Below, piece after piece: positions 42,071-52,884 of a DNA stretch of 64,000 nt. The first letter of the stretch is position 1, and every line of letters starts with the position of its first letter. The notes below the pieces were generated by a model. It was not told where the DNA came from. It made no database searches and saw nothing but the letters and a program-made list of their open reading frames with translations. Made by a program: the position numbers and the translations under genes. Origin of the DNA: Mycolicibacter terrae (GTDB taxonomy: Bacteria > Actinomycetota > Actinomycetes > Mycobacteriales > Mycobacteriaceae); NCBI RefSeq assembly GCF_010727125.1, contig NZ_AP022564.1, positions 992,001 through 1,056,000 on the forward strand. Reading direction: 5' to 3'.

Positions 42071-42709
42071 CTACCCCGGGTTGGCCGCCCACAGTGCCGC
42101 GACGGACAGGCCGGCCCCGGCGAGCAGGGAGCGCACCAACGGCAGGCTGATCCCGATGACACTGGACGGATCGCCGTCGACGCCGTCGATGAACCAGCCG
42201 CCCAGACCGTCCAGGGTGAAGCCACCGGCCACCCGCAGCGGCTCGCCGGTGGCCAGGTAGGCCTCCAGGTCGTCGGCGGTGGGCGTTCCGAACCGCACCG
42301 TGGTGACCGCGGTTTCAGCGGCCTGATGGCGTATCTCGTTGTCTTGCAGCCAAATCAGGCTGTGGCCGGTGTGGAGCTGCCCGGTGCGCCCGGCCATCGA
42401 CTGCCATCGTCGGCGGGCCTCGTCCACCGACGGCGGCTTACCCGCCAACTGACCGTCGATGTAGAGCATCGAATCGCAGCCGATCACCACGCAATCCGTC
42501 GCAACCGCCGGCTCCAGGCGTGCCGCGACGTCTTCGGCCTTGGCTTGCGCCAGTGACCGCACCACGTCGACCGGGTCGGCATGCGGGCCCAGGCTCGCCG
42601 CGACGGCGTCCTCGTCCACTCCGGAGACCACCACCAGGGGGTCGATTCCGGCACCCCGCAGCACGGCCAACCGGCCTGACGATGCGGACCCCAGGACCAG
42701 ACGTGTCAC
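42071..42709 (-). CDS. maf: Maf-like nucleotide pyrophosphatase
   Basis: A 212-residue protein of the Maf/Ham1 fold: [18 protein letters not shown] at the N-terminus (phosphate-binding region), [17 protein letters not shown] (catalytic Asp region), and [18 protein letters not shown]. It hydrolyses non-canonical or UTP-type nucleotides. It lies between accE5 and sseA as in other mycobacteria. The GTG at 42709 begins right after the accE5 stop. Confidence 0.88.
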   Translation of the reverse strand: MTRLVLGSASSGRLAVLRGAGIDPLVVVSGVDEDAVAASLGPHADPVDVVRSLAQAKAEDVAARLEPAVATDCVVIGCDSMLYIDGQLAGKPPSVDEARRRWQSMAGRTGQLHTGHSLIWLQDNEIRHQAAETAVTTVRFGTPTADDLEAYLATGEPLRVAGGFTLDGLGGWFIDGVDGDPSSVIGISLPLVRSLLAGAGLSVAALWAANPG

Positions 42710-42710
42710 G

Positions 42711-44677
<1,967 letters not shown>

Positions 44678-46051
44678 TTAGGGGATGTCGTCGTCGCCGT
44701 TGTCTTCGCGGTCCGGGAGTAGTTTTTCGGGGTGGTGGTAGTGGTTGGTGCGGGGTTGGCCGTGGTCGAGGTGGGGTGGGGGCAGGGTTTCGGTGGTGCC
44801 GTTGTGGGTTTTGCGGGTTTTCCAGCCGTGTGAGGTGATGAGTTGGTGGTGGGGGCCGCAGCGCAGGCTCAGCCCGTGGATGTCGGTGCGCCCGGTTTTG
44901 GCGTAGTCGATGTCGTGGTGGACTTCGCAGTAGTAGCCGCCGATGGGGCAGCCCGGGTGGCTACAACCCCGTTCTTTGGCATACAGCACGATGCGCTGCC
45001 CGGGTGAGGCCAGGCGTTTGGTGTGGAACAACGCGAGTTCTGTGGCGCCGTCATAGATGCGTAGGTAGTGATGTGCGTGGGAGGCCATCGCGATGACGTC
45101 GCGTATGGGTAGCCAGGTGCCGCCGCCGGTGTGGGCTTTACCGGTACCGGCCTGCAGATCAGCCAAAGTGGTCGAGACGATGATGGTGGCCGGCAGCCCA
45201 TGGTGTTGGCCGAGATTCCCGGAGGCCAGCAGGGTACGTGCCATGGCGGTCAGGGCGTCGTGGTTGCGTTGCGGTGCGCTGCGGGTGTCGGCGTCGATCT
45301 GGGTCTGGGTCGGCGTGCCGGCTACGCAGGGGGTGGGGTCGTCGGGGTTGCACATGCCCGGGGCGGCCCAGCGGGCCAGCACCGCATCGAGGGTGGCACG
45401 GGCGTGCGGGTCGAGGTAGCCGCTGATGGGGCTCATGCCGTCGCGGTCTTGGGGGCCCAACACCAGGCTGCGGCGTTTGGCGCGTTCCTCGTCGGTGTAG
45501 TTGCCGTCGGGGTGTAGGTGATCGGCCATGCGGTGGGCCAGGGTGGCCAGTTGGTCGGGCCGGTAACCGGCGGCCAGCTCGGCCAGTTCTGCTTCGGCGC
45601 GCGCCAGGGTGGTGGTGTCGATGTCGTCGGGTAGGTAGGTGAAAAACGAGCGGATCACCGCGATATGCGCGGCCCCGATCTGTCCTTGGCGTTGGGCGGT
45701 GGCCACCACCGGGCGCACCGGGTCCAGGGGCTCGCCGGTCAGGGTGCGTCGCGGCCCGAGTTCGGCGGCTTCGGTGAGGCGCCGCCCAGCCTCCCCGCGG
45801 GCGATGTGCAGTTCGTCGGCGAGCACCCAGCGTGCCTTGCCACCCAGCTCGTCGCGATCGGCCGCGGCCAACCGGTTGACCATGGGGTGTTCCACGGCGG
45901 GCAGCCGGCGGCGCAGCACCTCGCAGCGCCGCAACAACGCCACGCACTCCCGCGGCGTCAAAGCCTCGAAGTCCAGTTCCAGCGCCCGGTCCAGCCCGGC
46001 GGCCAGCGCGTCGAAGACCTCGACGACCTCGTCCCGACTGTTCGAACACAT
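44678..46051 (-). CDS. 13E12-family HNH endonuclease (DUF222)
   Basis: A 457-residue protein: DUF222 helical region at about 30-330 and a C-terminal HNH domain ([20 protein letters not shown], then [13 protein letters not shown]) with paired cysteines and histidines that bind zinc and metal. Such 13E12 repeat proteins occur in several copies per mycobacterial genome and are linked to mobile DNA; the biological role is unclear. It lies in the accessory block between accD5 and birA. Confidence 0.88.
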   Translation of the reverse strand: MCSNSRDEVVEVFDALAAGLDRALELDFEALTPRECVALLRRCEVLRRRLPAVEHPMVNRLAAADRDELGGKARWVLADELHIARGEAGRRLTEAAELGPRRTLTGEPLDPVRPVVATAQRQGQIGAAHIAVIRSFFTYLPDDIDTTTLARAEAELAELAAGYRPDQLATLAHRMADHLHPDGNYTDEERAKRRSLVLGPQDRDGMSPISGYLDPHARATLDAVLARWAAPGMCNPDDPTPCVAGTPTQTQIDADTRSAPQRNHDALTAMARTLLASGNLGQHHGLPATIIVSTTLADLQAGTGKAHTGGGTWLPIRDVIAMASHAHHYLRIYDGATELALFHTKRLASPGQRIVLYAKERGCSHPGCPIGGYYCEVHHDIDYAKTGRTDIHGLSLRCGPHHQLITSHGWKTRKTHNGTTETLPPPHLDHGQPRTNHYHHPEKLLPDREDNGDDDIP

Positions 46052-46183
46052 GTGCTAATCATAGCGACGCCCCCCGACAAGAATCCGAATCCATCCACAA
46101 GCAAAACTACTGGGACACAAGGGGTTCAAGTGATTCACGGGGTAAACGTTTATCGCTTCGGCATCAGCGGGTACGCGGCTGCT

Positions 46184-47089
46184 ATGAAGCCCAACGTCGC
46201 GATCACTCATCCGGACCGGGTGCTCTTCCCGGCGTCGGGCACCCACGAAGCGATCACCAAGGGCGACCTGATCGACTACTACAGGCAACTGGCACCGGTG
46301 ATGGTGCCGCACCTGGACGGCCGTCCGCTCACGCTGACCCGGTTCCCCGGCGGCATCGACGAGGAAGGGTTCATCCAGCAGAATTTCGCCACCTCACTGC
46401 CGGAGTGGATGGACCGGATCGAGGTCGCCAAGAAGTCCGGCGCGGGATCCGTCGTGCATCCGGTGGTCGGGCGGGAGGAGGCGCTGGTCTGGGCGGCCAA
46501 TCAGGACTGTGTCACCCTGCACGCCTGGTTGTCGCGCCGGCCGCACCTGGACACCCCGGATCGACTGGTGTTCGACCTGGACCCGGCCGACGACGACTTC
46601 GCCGTGGTCCGGGCCACCGCCCGTGCGGTCGCCGACGTCCTTCAGGAGCTGGGTATGACGCCCTACGTGCAGACGACGGGTTCCCGCGGACTGCATGTCG
46701 TCGCGCCGCTGCGGGGCGGCGCCGATTTCGACACCGCTCGCGGGTTCGCCCGGGCCGTCGCCGGCCTGGTCGTCGACGACGACCCGCGGCATCGCACCTG
46801 TGAAATGCGCAAGTCCGGTCGTGGTGGCCGGTTGTATGTGGACGTGATGCGTAACGCCTATGGGCAGACGGCGGTGGCCCCTTACGCGGTCCGGGCTCGC
46901 TCGGGTGCGCCGGTGGCCACTCCGCTGGAGTGGGACGAACTCGACGTGCCGGGCTTGCGGCCGGACGGGTTCACCCTGCGCGACGTGCCCAAGCGGATGG
47001 CCGAACGCGGTGATCCGTGGGCCGGCATGTATCGGCACGCGTGCGCTCTGGCGCCGCGCCGGCATCGCCTGGAGCAGCTGGGCGCCTAG
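46184..47089 (+). CDS. LigD-type primase-polymerase domain protein (stand-alone)
   Basis: A 301-residue AEP-superfamily polymerase corresponding to the PolDom of bacterial NHEJ ligase D. The metal-binding Asp pair is in LVFDLDPADDDF, and the primase-like SxH is in GSRGLHVVAPL. The N-terminus starts THPDRVLFPA as in LigD polymerases. There is no ligase or nuclease domain, so it resembles the separate PolD-type paralogues of mycobacteria that fill or extend ends in DNA repair. It is divergent from the 13E12 gene. Confidence 0.9.
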   Translation: MKPNVAITHPDRVLFPASGTHEAITKGDLIDYYRQLAPVMVPHLDGRPLTLTRFPGGIDEEGFIQQNFATSLPEWMDRIEVAKKSGAGSVVHPVVGREEALVWAANQDCVTLHAWLSRRPHLDTPDRLVFDLDPADDDFAVVRATARAVADVLQELGMTPYVQTTGSRGLHVVAPLRGGADFDTARGFARAVAGLVVDDDPRHRTCEMRKSGRGGRLYVDVMRNAYGQTAVAPYAVRARSGAPVATPLEWDELDVPGLRPDGFTLRDVPKRMAERGDPWAGMYRHACALAPRRHRLEQLGA

Positions 47090-47090
47090 C

Positions 47091-47730
47091 TCAGGCGGCG
47101 GCCGTACCGGGTTCGGGACCGGGGTTGGGTTCGGGTTCGGCGTTTTCAGTGACTTCCTTGACGAAGTCGCCGATGTAGCGGATCGCCCGGCGGCCTTCGG
47201 GCAGCACATCGGCCGCCAGCGGGAAATCGTGAATCTGGCCGTCCCACAAGTGCAGATCGCAGGGGACACCGGCGGCCTGCAATCGCTGCGCCATGACCTC
47301 GGCGTCGGGCAGCAGCAGTTCGTCGGAGCTGGCGTGGATGGTGACCAGCGGCAGTGCCGACAGATCGGCATCCACCGGCGAAACGACCTGGGCCCGACGG
47401 AGATAGCGGGTGAAGGCCGGCAGTGCTCCGCGGGGGAACATCGCACACCGGTCGGCGTTGCGGTGCCGCATCTTCGCCGTCGGGTCGGCATCGGTGAAGG
47501 GTGAAACCACCGCAATGCCAGCAGGTTTCGCCAGACCAGCCGCCAGGGCGGCCAGGGTCGTCATGAAAGCCAGATATCCGCCCGCCGAGTCGCCGGCGAC
47601 CACCGAAATGTTCGGGGTCATAGCCGCGGCGCATCAGCCAGCGCAACCCGCTCAGGCCGTCCTCGATCGCGTCGGATATCCGGTGCGACGGCAACATTCG
47701 GTAATCGATGTTGAGGACACAGGCGCCTTC
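47091..47730 (-). pseudogene. Broken alpha/beta hydrolase (hormone-sensitive-lipase-like esterase)
   Basis: The C-terminal part (47091-47620) reads VVAGDSAGGYLAF with the nucleophile Ser, then ASSDELLLPD (Asp) and GQIHDFP (His). The preceding segment CVLNIDYRMLPSHRISDAIE and on to RRGYDPEH continues the same protein but lies in another minus-strand frame, joined near 47620, so there is a frameshift. The first 100 or so residues, including the oxyanion HGGG motif, are missing. It looks like a truncated, frameshifted lipase-type gene at the edge of an insertion next to birA. The in-frame ATG near 47621 is probably fortuitous. Confidence 0.7.
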
Positions 47731-47801
47731 ATGGGCCGGAGTACCCTGCGGTCGGGCGTTTCAACCGGCGCGGCGACGGCACCGGCTACTAGGCTGGGGA
47801 A

Positions 47802-48632
47802 ATGGATGTTCAGCCACCGCTTGACGCAAATGTTCTGCGTGACGGGTTGACCGGGTCGGGTCAACCGTGGCGCGCTCTGGATGTGGTCACCGAAACCGGG
47901 TCCACCAACGCCGATCTGCTGGCCCGTTCCGCGGCGGGCGAGGACATCGACGGTGTGGTGCTGCTGGCCGAACACCAGACAGCCGGCCGCGGTCGGCACG
48001 GCCGGCGCTGGGTGTCCCCGGCAGGTAGCCAACTGGCACTGTCGGTGGGGGTCGCCGCGGACATGGTGCCGACCTCGGGATGGGGTTGGCTGACCCTGGC
48101 GGCCGGGGTCGCGGTGGCCGATGCGCTCACCGAGGTCTCGGGTCTGCAGGTCGGCCTGAAGTGGCCCAATGACGTCCTGGTGGGCTCAGACAAGCAAGGC
48201 AAGCTGGCCGGCATCCTCGCCGAGGTGGCCGCGCCCAAGGCGCTCGTCGTGGTCGGACTGGGCCTCAACGTGACCATGACCGCGCAGCAGGCGCCGGATC
48301 CGGCGGCGGTCTCGCTGGCCATGCTCGGCGTTTCGGTTCTCGACCGAAACCTCTGGGCGGACAAGGTTCTTCGGCACCTTGCGGCCCGGATCGCGGCGTG
48401 GCGTGCGGCCGGCGGGGCAGATGAGGCGCTGGCGGCGGACTACCGGCGGTACAGCTGCACGCTGGGCGCCCGGGTGCGCGCTGACACCCCGGGCGGGCAT
48501 CGGGTCGAGGGTCTCGCCGAGGCGATCGACGACACCGGCCGGCTCGTCATCAACACCGGCGATGACACGGTGACCGTGTCGGCCGGCGACGTCACGCGGC
48601 TGCGGCCCGGCGGTTCAGCAGGGCTCGACTAG
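47802..48632 (+). CDS. birA: Biotin-[acetyl-CoA-carboxylase] ligase
   Basis: A 276-residue monofunctional ligase, without the DNA-binding domain of the E. coli repressor. The biotin/adenylate loop is GRGRHGRRWVSP, with LKWPNDVLV and the C-terminal cap domain (GARVRADTPGGHRVEGLAEAI, split over strand and loop). It attaches biotin to the AccA3 lysine. In related genomes it lies directly by accD5; here a 3-kb accessory block intervenes. Confidence 0.92.
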   Translation: MDVQPPLDANVLRDGLTGSGQPWRALDVVTETGSTNADLLARSAAGEDIDGVVLLAEHQTAGRGRHGRRWVSPAGSQLALSVGVAADMVPTSGWGWLTLAAGVAVADALTEVSGLQVGLKWPNDVLVGSDKQGKLAGILAEVAAPKALVVVGLGLNVTMTAQQAPDPAAVSLAMLGVSVLDRNLWADKVLRHLAARIAAWRAAGGADEALAADYRRYSCTLGARVRADTPGGHRVEGLAEAIDDTGRLVINTGDDTVTVSAGDVTRLRPGGSAGLD

Positions 48633-48640
48633 GACCGGCC

Positions 48641-49150
48641 GTGGGTTATCCGGAGAACGTGCTGGCCGAAGACGAACAGGTGGTGCTGCACCGGCATCCG
48701 CACGTCAAACGCCTGCTCCTGCCACTGGTGGCCCTGCTGTTGGCCACGGCCTGCGCCGGGTTCGCGTCCGGGATCGTCAACCCCCGGGCCTGGGACCCCA
48801 ATGCCAAGAACGTGGTGTTCGGGGTGATCTGGGCGATCTGGCTGGTGGTGGTCGGCTGGCTGGCGATCTGGCCGTTTTTGACCTGGCTGACCACGCATTT
48901 CGTCGTCACCGACCGGCGCGTAATGTACCGGCACGGGTTGCTGACCCGCAGCGGAATCGACATCGCGCTGGCGCGGGTCAACAGTGTGGAGTTCGTCCAC
49001 GGGCTCGTTGACCGGATGCTGCGCACCGGGACGCTGATCATCGAGTCGGCGTCACAGGAACCGCTGGAGTTCTACGACATCCCGCGCGTGGAACAGGTCC
49101 ACGCGCTGCTCTATCACGAAGTCTTCGACAACCCGTCCGGTGCGGGCTGA
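48641..49150 (+). CDS. PH-domain (bPH2) membrane protein
   Basis: A 169-residue protein with two transmembrane helices (about 25-45 and 62-85) followed by a bacterial PH-like domain (FVVTDRRVMYRHGLLTRSG, then DIALARVNSVEF). Role unknown; it is the conserved neighbour of birA (Rv3278c position in M. tuberculosis). GTG start 8 bp after birA. Its 3' end overlaps the convergent GtrA gene by 37 bp. Confidence 0.85.
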   Translation: MGYPENVLAEDEQVVLHRHPHVKRLLLPLVALLLATACAGFASGIVNPRAWDPNAKNVVFGVIWAIWLVVVGWLAIWPFLTWLTTHFVVTDRRVMYRHGLLTRSGIDIALARVNSVEFVHGLVDRMLRTGTLIIESASQEPLEFYDIPRVEQVHALLYHEVFDNPSGAG

Positions 49151-49761
49151 CGCCGCGCCGGACGCCGGAACAGGGTCACCACACCGGTGTCCGGGCCTCC
49201 CTCCAGGGAGTCCTCGATCGCCTCGGCGAGTGCGCCGGTCTCGATCGTCGCATCCAGTGCCAGGTCCGCGCTGCGTGCGAACTCGTCGGGGAAGACCCAG
49301 CGCCGGAATGCCCAGAACCGGAACGCCATCTGCAGCAGATTGCCGATGATGTAGGCCGAGATGAAGTCGGCGATGTTCTCGATGGTCAGCGAGACCATCG
49401 GCGCCCGCAGCTGCAACACATAGCTGGAGAACCACAACGGCGCCATCGACAGCAGTACGCCGACGCCGCTAACGCCGAAGAACAGCAGTGCCTCATGGTG
49501 GCGCTCCCGGCCACCGCGGTCCTTGAAGCTCCACTCACGGTTGAGGATGTAGGACGCGATCACCGCGACGATGCCGGAGATGACCTTGGCGGTGACGGGC
49601 TTGGGCTCCAGAATCGTCAGCTTGAGCGTGTAGAACAGCGCCGAGTCGATGACGAAGGTGGTCGCGCCCACGATGGCGAACTTGATCAACTCATGGTGGC
49701 GCTCGGCCAGCGGCCGGATCACCCGTGGCAGGCGAGCGATCGTGGCGTCGGTAAAAGACAC
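49114..49761 (-). CDS. GtrA-family membrane protein
   Basis: A 215-residue protein with four transmembrane helices in the GtrA fold (FAIVGATTFVIDSALFYTL, SYILNREWSF and FRFWAFRRWVF are family landmarks). GtrA-like proteins carry undecaprenyl-phosphate-linked sugars for arabinogalactan or lipoarabinomannan synthesis. The GTG at 49761 is chosen just before the amphipathic N-terminus SFTDATIARLPRVIRP. It corresponds to Rv3277 by position. Confidence 0.87.
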   Translation of the reverse strand: MSFTDATIARLPRVIRPLAERHHELIKFAIVGATTFVIDSALFYTLKLTILEPKPVTAKVISGIVAVIASYILNREWSFKDRGGRERHHEALLFFGVSGVGVLLSMAPLWFSSYVLQLRAPMVSLTIENIADFISAYIIGNLLQMAFRFWAFRRWVFPDEFARSADLALDATIETGALAEAIEDSLEGGPDTGVVTLFRRPARRQPAPDGLSKTS

Positions 49762-49846
49762 AAGTCGCCAGTGTACGGACTTTGCCTGATCTGCGCCTAA
49801 TGACTGGATAACGACGCGGACGGGCCGACGTGACACGATATTGCCC

Positions 49847-51073
49847 GTGCCGAAACCCCCAACCGCCGCGCCGCCGTCGGCAGGTGGCCGCAGCCCCCTG
49901 GTCGCCATGGTCGGCGGCGGTCAGCTGGCGCGGATGACCCACCAGGCCGCGATCGCACTCGGCCAGCGGTTGCGGGTGCTGGCCGCCGCGGCCGATGAGC
50001 CGGCGGCGCAGGTCACCCCGGACGTGGTGATCGGCTCGCACACCGACCTCGACGACCTGCGCCGGGCCGCGACCGGAGCCACCGTGCTCACCTTCGACCA
50101 CGAGCACGTTCCGGGCAAGCTGCTGGACAAGCTGGTCGCCGAGGGCGTCAACGTGGCGCCGCCGCCGGCTGCGCTGCTACACGCCCAGGACAAGCTGGTG
50201 ATGCGGCGCAAGCTGGCCGCCCTGGGGGCGCCGGTACCGCGGTTCGCCGCTATCGAGTCTCTGCAGGCGGTCGACGAGTTCGCCGAGCTGACCGGCGGCC
50301 CGATGGTGGTCAAGACCGTCCGGGGCGGGTACGACGGGCGCGGGGTGACGATCGTCGACGACGTGGCCCAGGCCCGGGCCGCCGCCGCGGAGTACCTGGC
50401 CTCCGGGGTGCCGGTGCTGGCCGAGGAGCGGGTGGCGATGCGCCGTGAGCTCTCGGCGCTGGTCGCCCGGTCGCCGTTCGGTCAGGGTGCGGCGTGGCCG
50501 GTGGTGGAGACGGTGCAGGAAGACGGGATCTGTGTGACGGTGATCGCGCCGGCCCCCGATCTGCCTGCTGAATCTGCCGCCGCCGCACAGCAATTGGGGC
50601 TGCGCCTGGCCGACGAGCTGGGTGTGGTCGGGGTGCTGGCCGTCGAACTGTTCGAGACCACGAGCGGCGAGCTGCTGGTCAACGAGCTGGCGATGCGGCC
50701 GCACAACTCCGGGCACTGGACGATGGACGGCGCGGCCACCAGCCAGTTCGAGCAGCATCTGCGCGCGGTGCTGGACTATCCGCTCGGCGCCACCTCCCCG
50801 GTGGTGCCGGTCACCGTGATGGCCAATGTGCTCGGGGCTCCCGAACCGCCGGCGATGACGATGGACGAGCGGCTGCACCACCTGTTCGCCCGCTATCCCG
50901 ACGCGCGCGTGCACCTGTACGGCAAGGACGAGCGGCCGGGCCGCAAGATCGGGCACGTCAACCTGCTCGGTGATGACGCGACGGCGTCGGCCAAGCTGCG
51001 TGAGCGGGCCGAAAGCGCGGCACACTGGTTGTCGCACGGGGAATGGAGCGATGGATGGGATCCGCATGAGTGA
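49847..51073 (+). CDS. purK: N5-carboxyaminoimidazole ribonucleotide synthase
   Basis: A 408-residue ATP-grasp enzyme converting AIR, bicarbonate and ATP to N5-CAIR in purine synthesis. The N-terminal motif is [17 protein letters not shown], the ATP-grasp loop [14 protein letters not shown], and the metal-binding Glu region [14 protein letters not shown]. The GTG at 49847 is used; a TTG at 49841 is also in frame. Its end overlaps purE by 8 bp. Confidence 0.93.
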   Translation: MPKPPTAAPPSAGGRSPLVAMVGGGQLARMTHQAAIALGQRLRVLAAAADEPAAQVTPDVVIGSHTDLDDLRRAATGATVLTFDHEHVPGKLLDKLVAEGVNVAPPPAALLHAQDKLVMRRKLAALGAPVPRFAAIESLQAVDEFAELTGGPMVVKTVRGGYDGRGVTIVDDVAQARAAAAEYLASGVPVLAEERVAMRRELSALVARSPFGQGAAWPVVETVQEDGICVTVIAPAPDLPAESAAAAQQLGLRLADELGVVGVLAVELFETTSGELLVNELAMRPHNSGHWTMDGAATSQFEQHLRAVLDYPLGATSPVVPVTVMANVLGAPEPPAMTMDERLHHLFARYPDARVHLYGKDERPGRKIGHVNLLGDDATASAKLRERAESAAHWLSHGEWSDGWDPHE

Positions 51074-51581
51074 GCACAAGCCCGGTCCCCGGGTAGGCGT
51101 GATCATGGGCAGCGACAGCGACTGGCCGGTGATGGAAGAAGCGGCCCACGCGCTGGCCGAGTTCGACATCCCCTTCGAGGTGGGGGTGGTCTCGGCGCAC
51201 CGCACCCCGCAGCGAATGTTCGACTACGCCCGCGACGCCGCCGGCCGCGGCATCGAGGTGATCATCGCCGGGGCGGGCGGGGCCGCACACCTGCCCGGGA
51301 TGGTGGCCTCCGCCACACCGCTGCCGGTGATCGGGGTGCCAGTTCCGCTGGCCCGTCTCGACGGGCTGGACTCGTTGCTGTCGATCGTGCAGATGCCGGC
51401 CGGGGTGCCGGTGGCCACCGTTTCCATCGGCGGCGCGCGCAACGCGGGGTTGCTGGCGGTGCGTATTCTGGCCTCCGCCGATGCGGCATTACGGGCCCGG
51501 ATGGAGACTTTCCAACAGCACCTGGCGGACACCGTGCTTGCGAAGGACGCGAAACTACAAGATAAAGTTACCGGTGAGTAG
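51066..51581 (+). CDS. purE: N5-CAIR mutase
   Basis: A 171-residue class I PurE. Active-site elements are [24 protein letters not shown] (catalytic His) and [12 protein letters not shown]. It converts N5-CAIR to CAIR. The ATG at 51066 overlaps the end of purK, so the two are coupled. Confidence 0.94.
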   Translation: MSEHKPGPRVGVIMGSDSDWPVMEEAAHALAEFDIPFEVGVVSAHRTPQRMFDYARDAAGRGIEVIIAGAGGAAHLPGMVASATPLPVIGVPVPLARLDGLDSLLSIVQMPAGVPVATVSIGGARNAGLLAVRILASADAALRARMETFQQHLADTVLAKDAKLQDKVTGE

Positions 51582-51595
51582 CTTAGGAGGCTGTG

Positions 51596-52765
51596 ATGGC
51601 TGGGTGGGCCGGGAATCCGTCGTTTGATCTGTTCCAACTCCCCGAAGAGCACGATGAGCTGCGGGCGGCGATTCGGGCGTTGGCCGAGAAGGAGATCGCT
51701 CCTTACGCCAAGGAGGTCGATGAGCAGGCGCGTTTCCCCGAGGAGGCGCTGGCGGCGTTGAACGCCTCGGGCTTTAATGCCGTGCATGTGCCCGAGGAGT
51801 ACGGCGGGCAGGGTGCGGACTCGGTGGCGGCATGCATCGTGATCGAGGAGGTGGCCCGCGTCTGCGCCTCGTCCTCGCTGATTCCCGCGGTGAACAAGCT
51901 GGGCACCATGGGGCTGATCCTGGCCGGCTCCGACGAGCTGAAGCGGCAGGTGCTGCCGGGCCTGGCAACGGGTGAGGTGATGGCTTCGTATGCCTTGAGT
52001 GAGCGGGAGGCCGGCAGTGATGCCGCGGCGATGCGTACCCGGGCCAAGGCCGACGGCGACGACTGGATCCTCAACGGCTCCAAGTGCTGGATCACCAACG
52101 GCGGCAAGTCCAGTTGGTACACGGTGATGGCGGTGACCGACCCCGACCTGGACGCCAACGGTATCTCGGCGTTCATGGTGCACATCGACGACGAGGGCTT
52201 CACCATCGGGCCCAAGGAGCACAAGCTGGGTATCAAGGGGTCGCCGACCACCGAGCTGTACTTCGAGAACTGCCGCATCCCCGGGGACCGGATCATCGGT
52301 GAGCCCGGGACGGGATTCAAAACCGCACTGCGGACGTTGGATCACACCCGCCCGACCATCGGCGCCCAGGCCGTCGGTATCGCCCAGGGGGCATTGGACG
52401 CGGCGATCGAATACACCAAGGACCGCAAGCAGTTCGGCAAGAACATCAGCACCTTCCAGGGGGTGCAGTTCATGCTCGCCGACATGGCGATGAAGCTGGA
52501 GGCGGCCCGGCTGATGGTCTACAGCGCCGCCGCGCGTGCCGAACGCGGTGAGACCGGTCTGGGTTTCATCTCGGCGGCGTCGAAGTGCTTCGCCTCCGAT
52601 GTGGCCATGGAGGTCACCACCGATGCGGTGCAGTTGTTCGGCGGGGCGGGCTACACCACCGATTTCCCTGTCGAGCGGATGATGCGCGATGCCAAGATCA
52701 CCCAGATCTATGAGGGCACCAACCAGATCCAGCGTGTGGTGATGAGCCGGCACCTGCTGCGCTGA
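51596..52765 (+). CDS. fadE25: Acyl-CoA dehydrogenase
   Basis: A 389-residue flavoprotein of the acyl-CoA dehydrogenase family. FAD-binding YALSEREAGSDAAAM and the KCWITNGG loop are present, and the catalytic Glu lies in QIYEGTNQIQRVVMSRHLL. It oxidises acyl-CoA to trans-2-enoyl-CoA. It follows purE by 14 bp with an AGGAGG site, the order known for fadE25. The ATG at 51596 is preferred to the GTG at 51593. Confidence 0.93.
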   Translation: MAGWAGNPSFDLFQLPEEHDELRAAIRALAEKEIAPYAKEVDEQARFPEEALAALNASGFNAVHVPEEYGGQGADSVAACIVIEEVARVCASSSLIPAVNKLGTMGLILAGSDELKRQVLPGLATGEVMASYALSEREAGSDAAAMRTRAKADGDDWILNGSKCWITNGGKSSWYTVMAVTDPDLDANGISAFMVHIDDEGFTIGPKEHKLGIKGSPTTELYFENCRIPGDRIIGEPGTGFKTALRTLDHTRPTIGAQAVGIAQGALDAAIEYTKDRKQFGKNISTFQGVQFMLADMAMKLEAARLMVYSAAARAERGETGLGFISAASKCFASDVAMEVTTDAVQLFGGAGYTTDFPVERMMRDAKITQIYEGTNQIQRVVMSRHLLR

Positions 52766-52778
52766 GCCACCCGACATT

Positions 52779-52840
52779 CCGCGAGATTGCAGCCATGCAG
52801 GCATTTGCGCGCAATCACCTGCATGGCTTCAATCTCGCGG
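52779..52840. repeat. Long imperfect palindrome between fadE25 and pta
   Basis: Two 23-bp arms (52779-52801 and 52818-52840) are reverse complements with a single mismatch. The 16-nt centre itself contains the palindrome TTGCGCGCAA. In RNA it would form a very stable hairpin just after fadE25, so it may be a terminator, a REP-like element, or both. Confidence 0.75.
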
Positions 52841-52884
52841 TGATCGAGGCCCAAGGCGGCCGCCTCAATTAGGTTGAGGGCACC

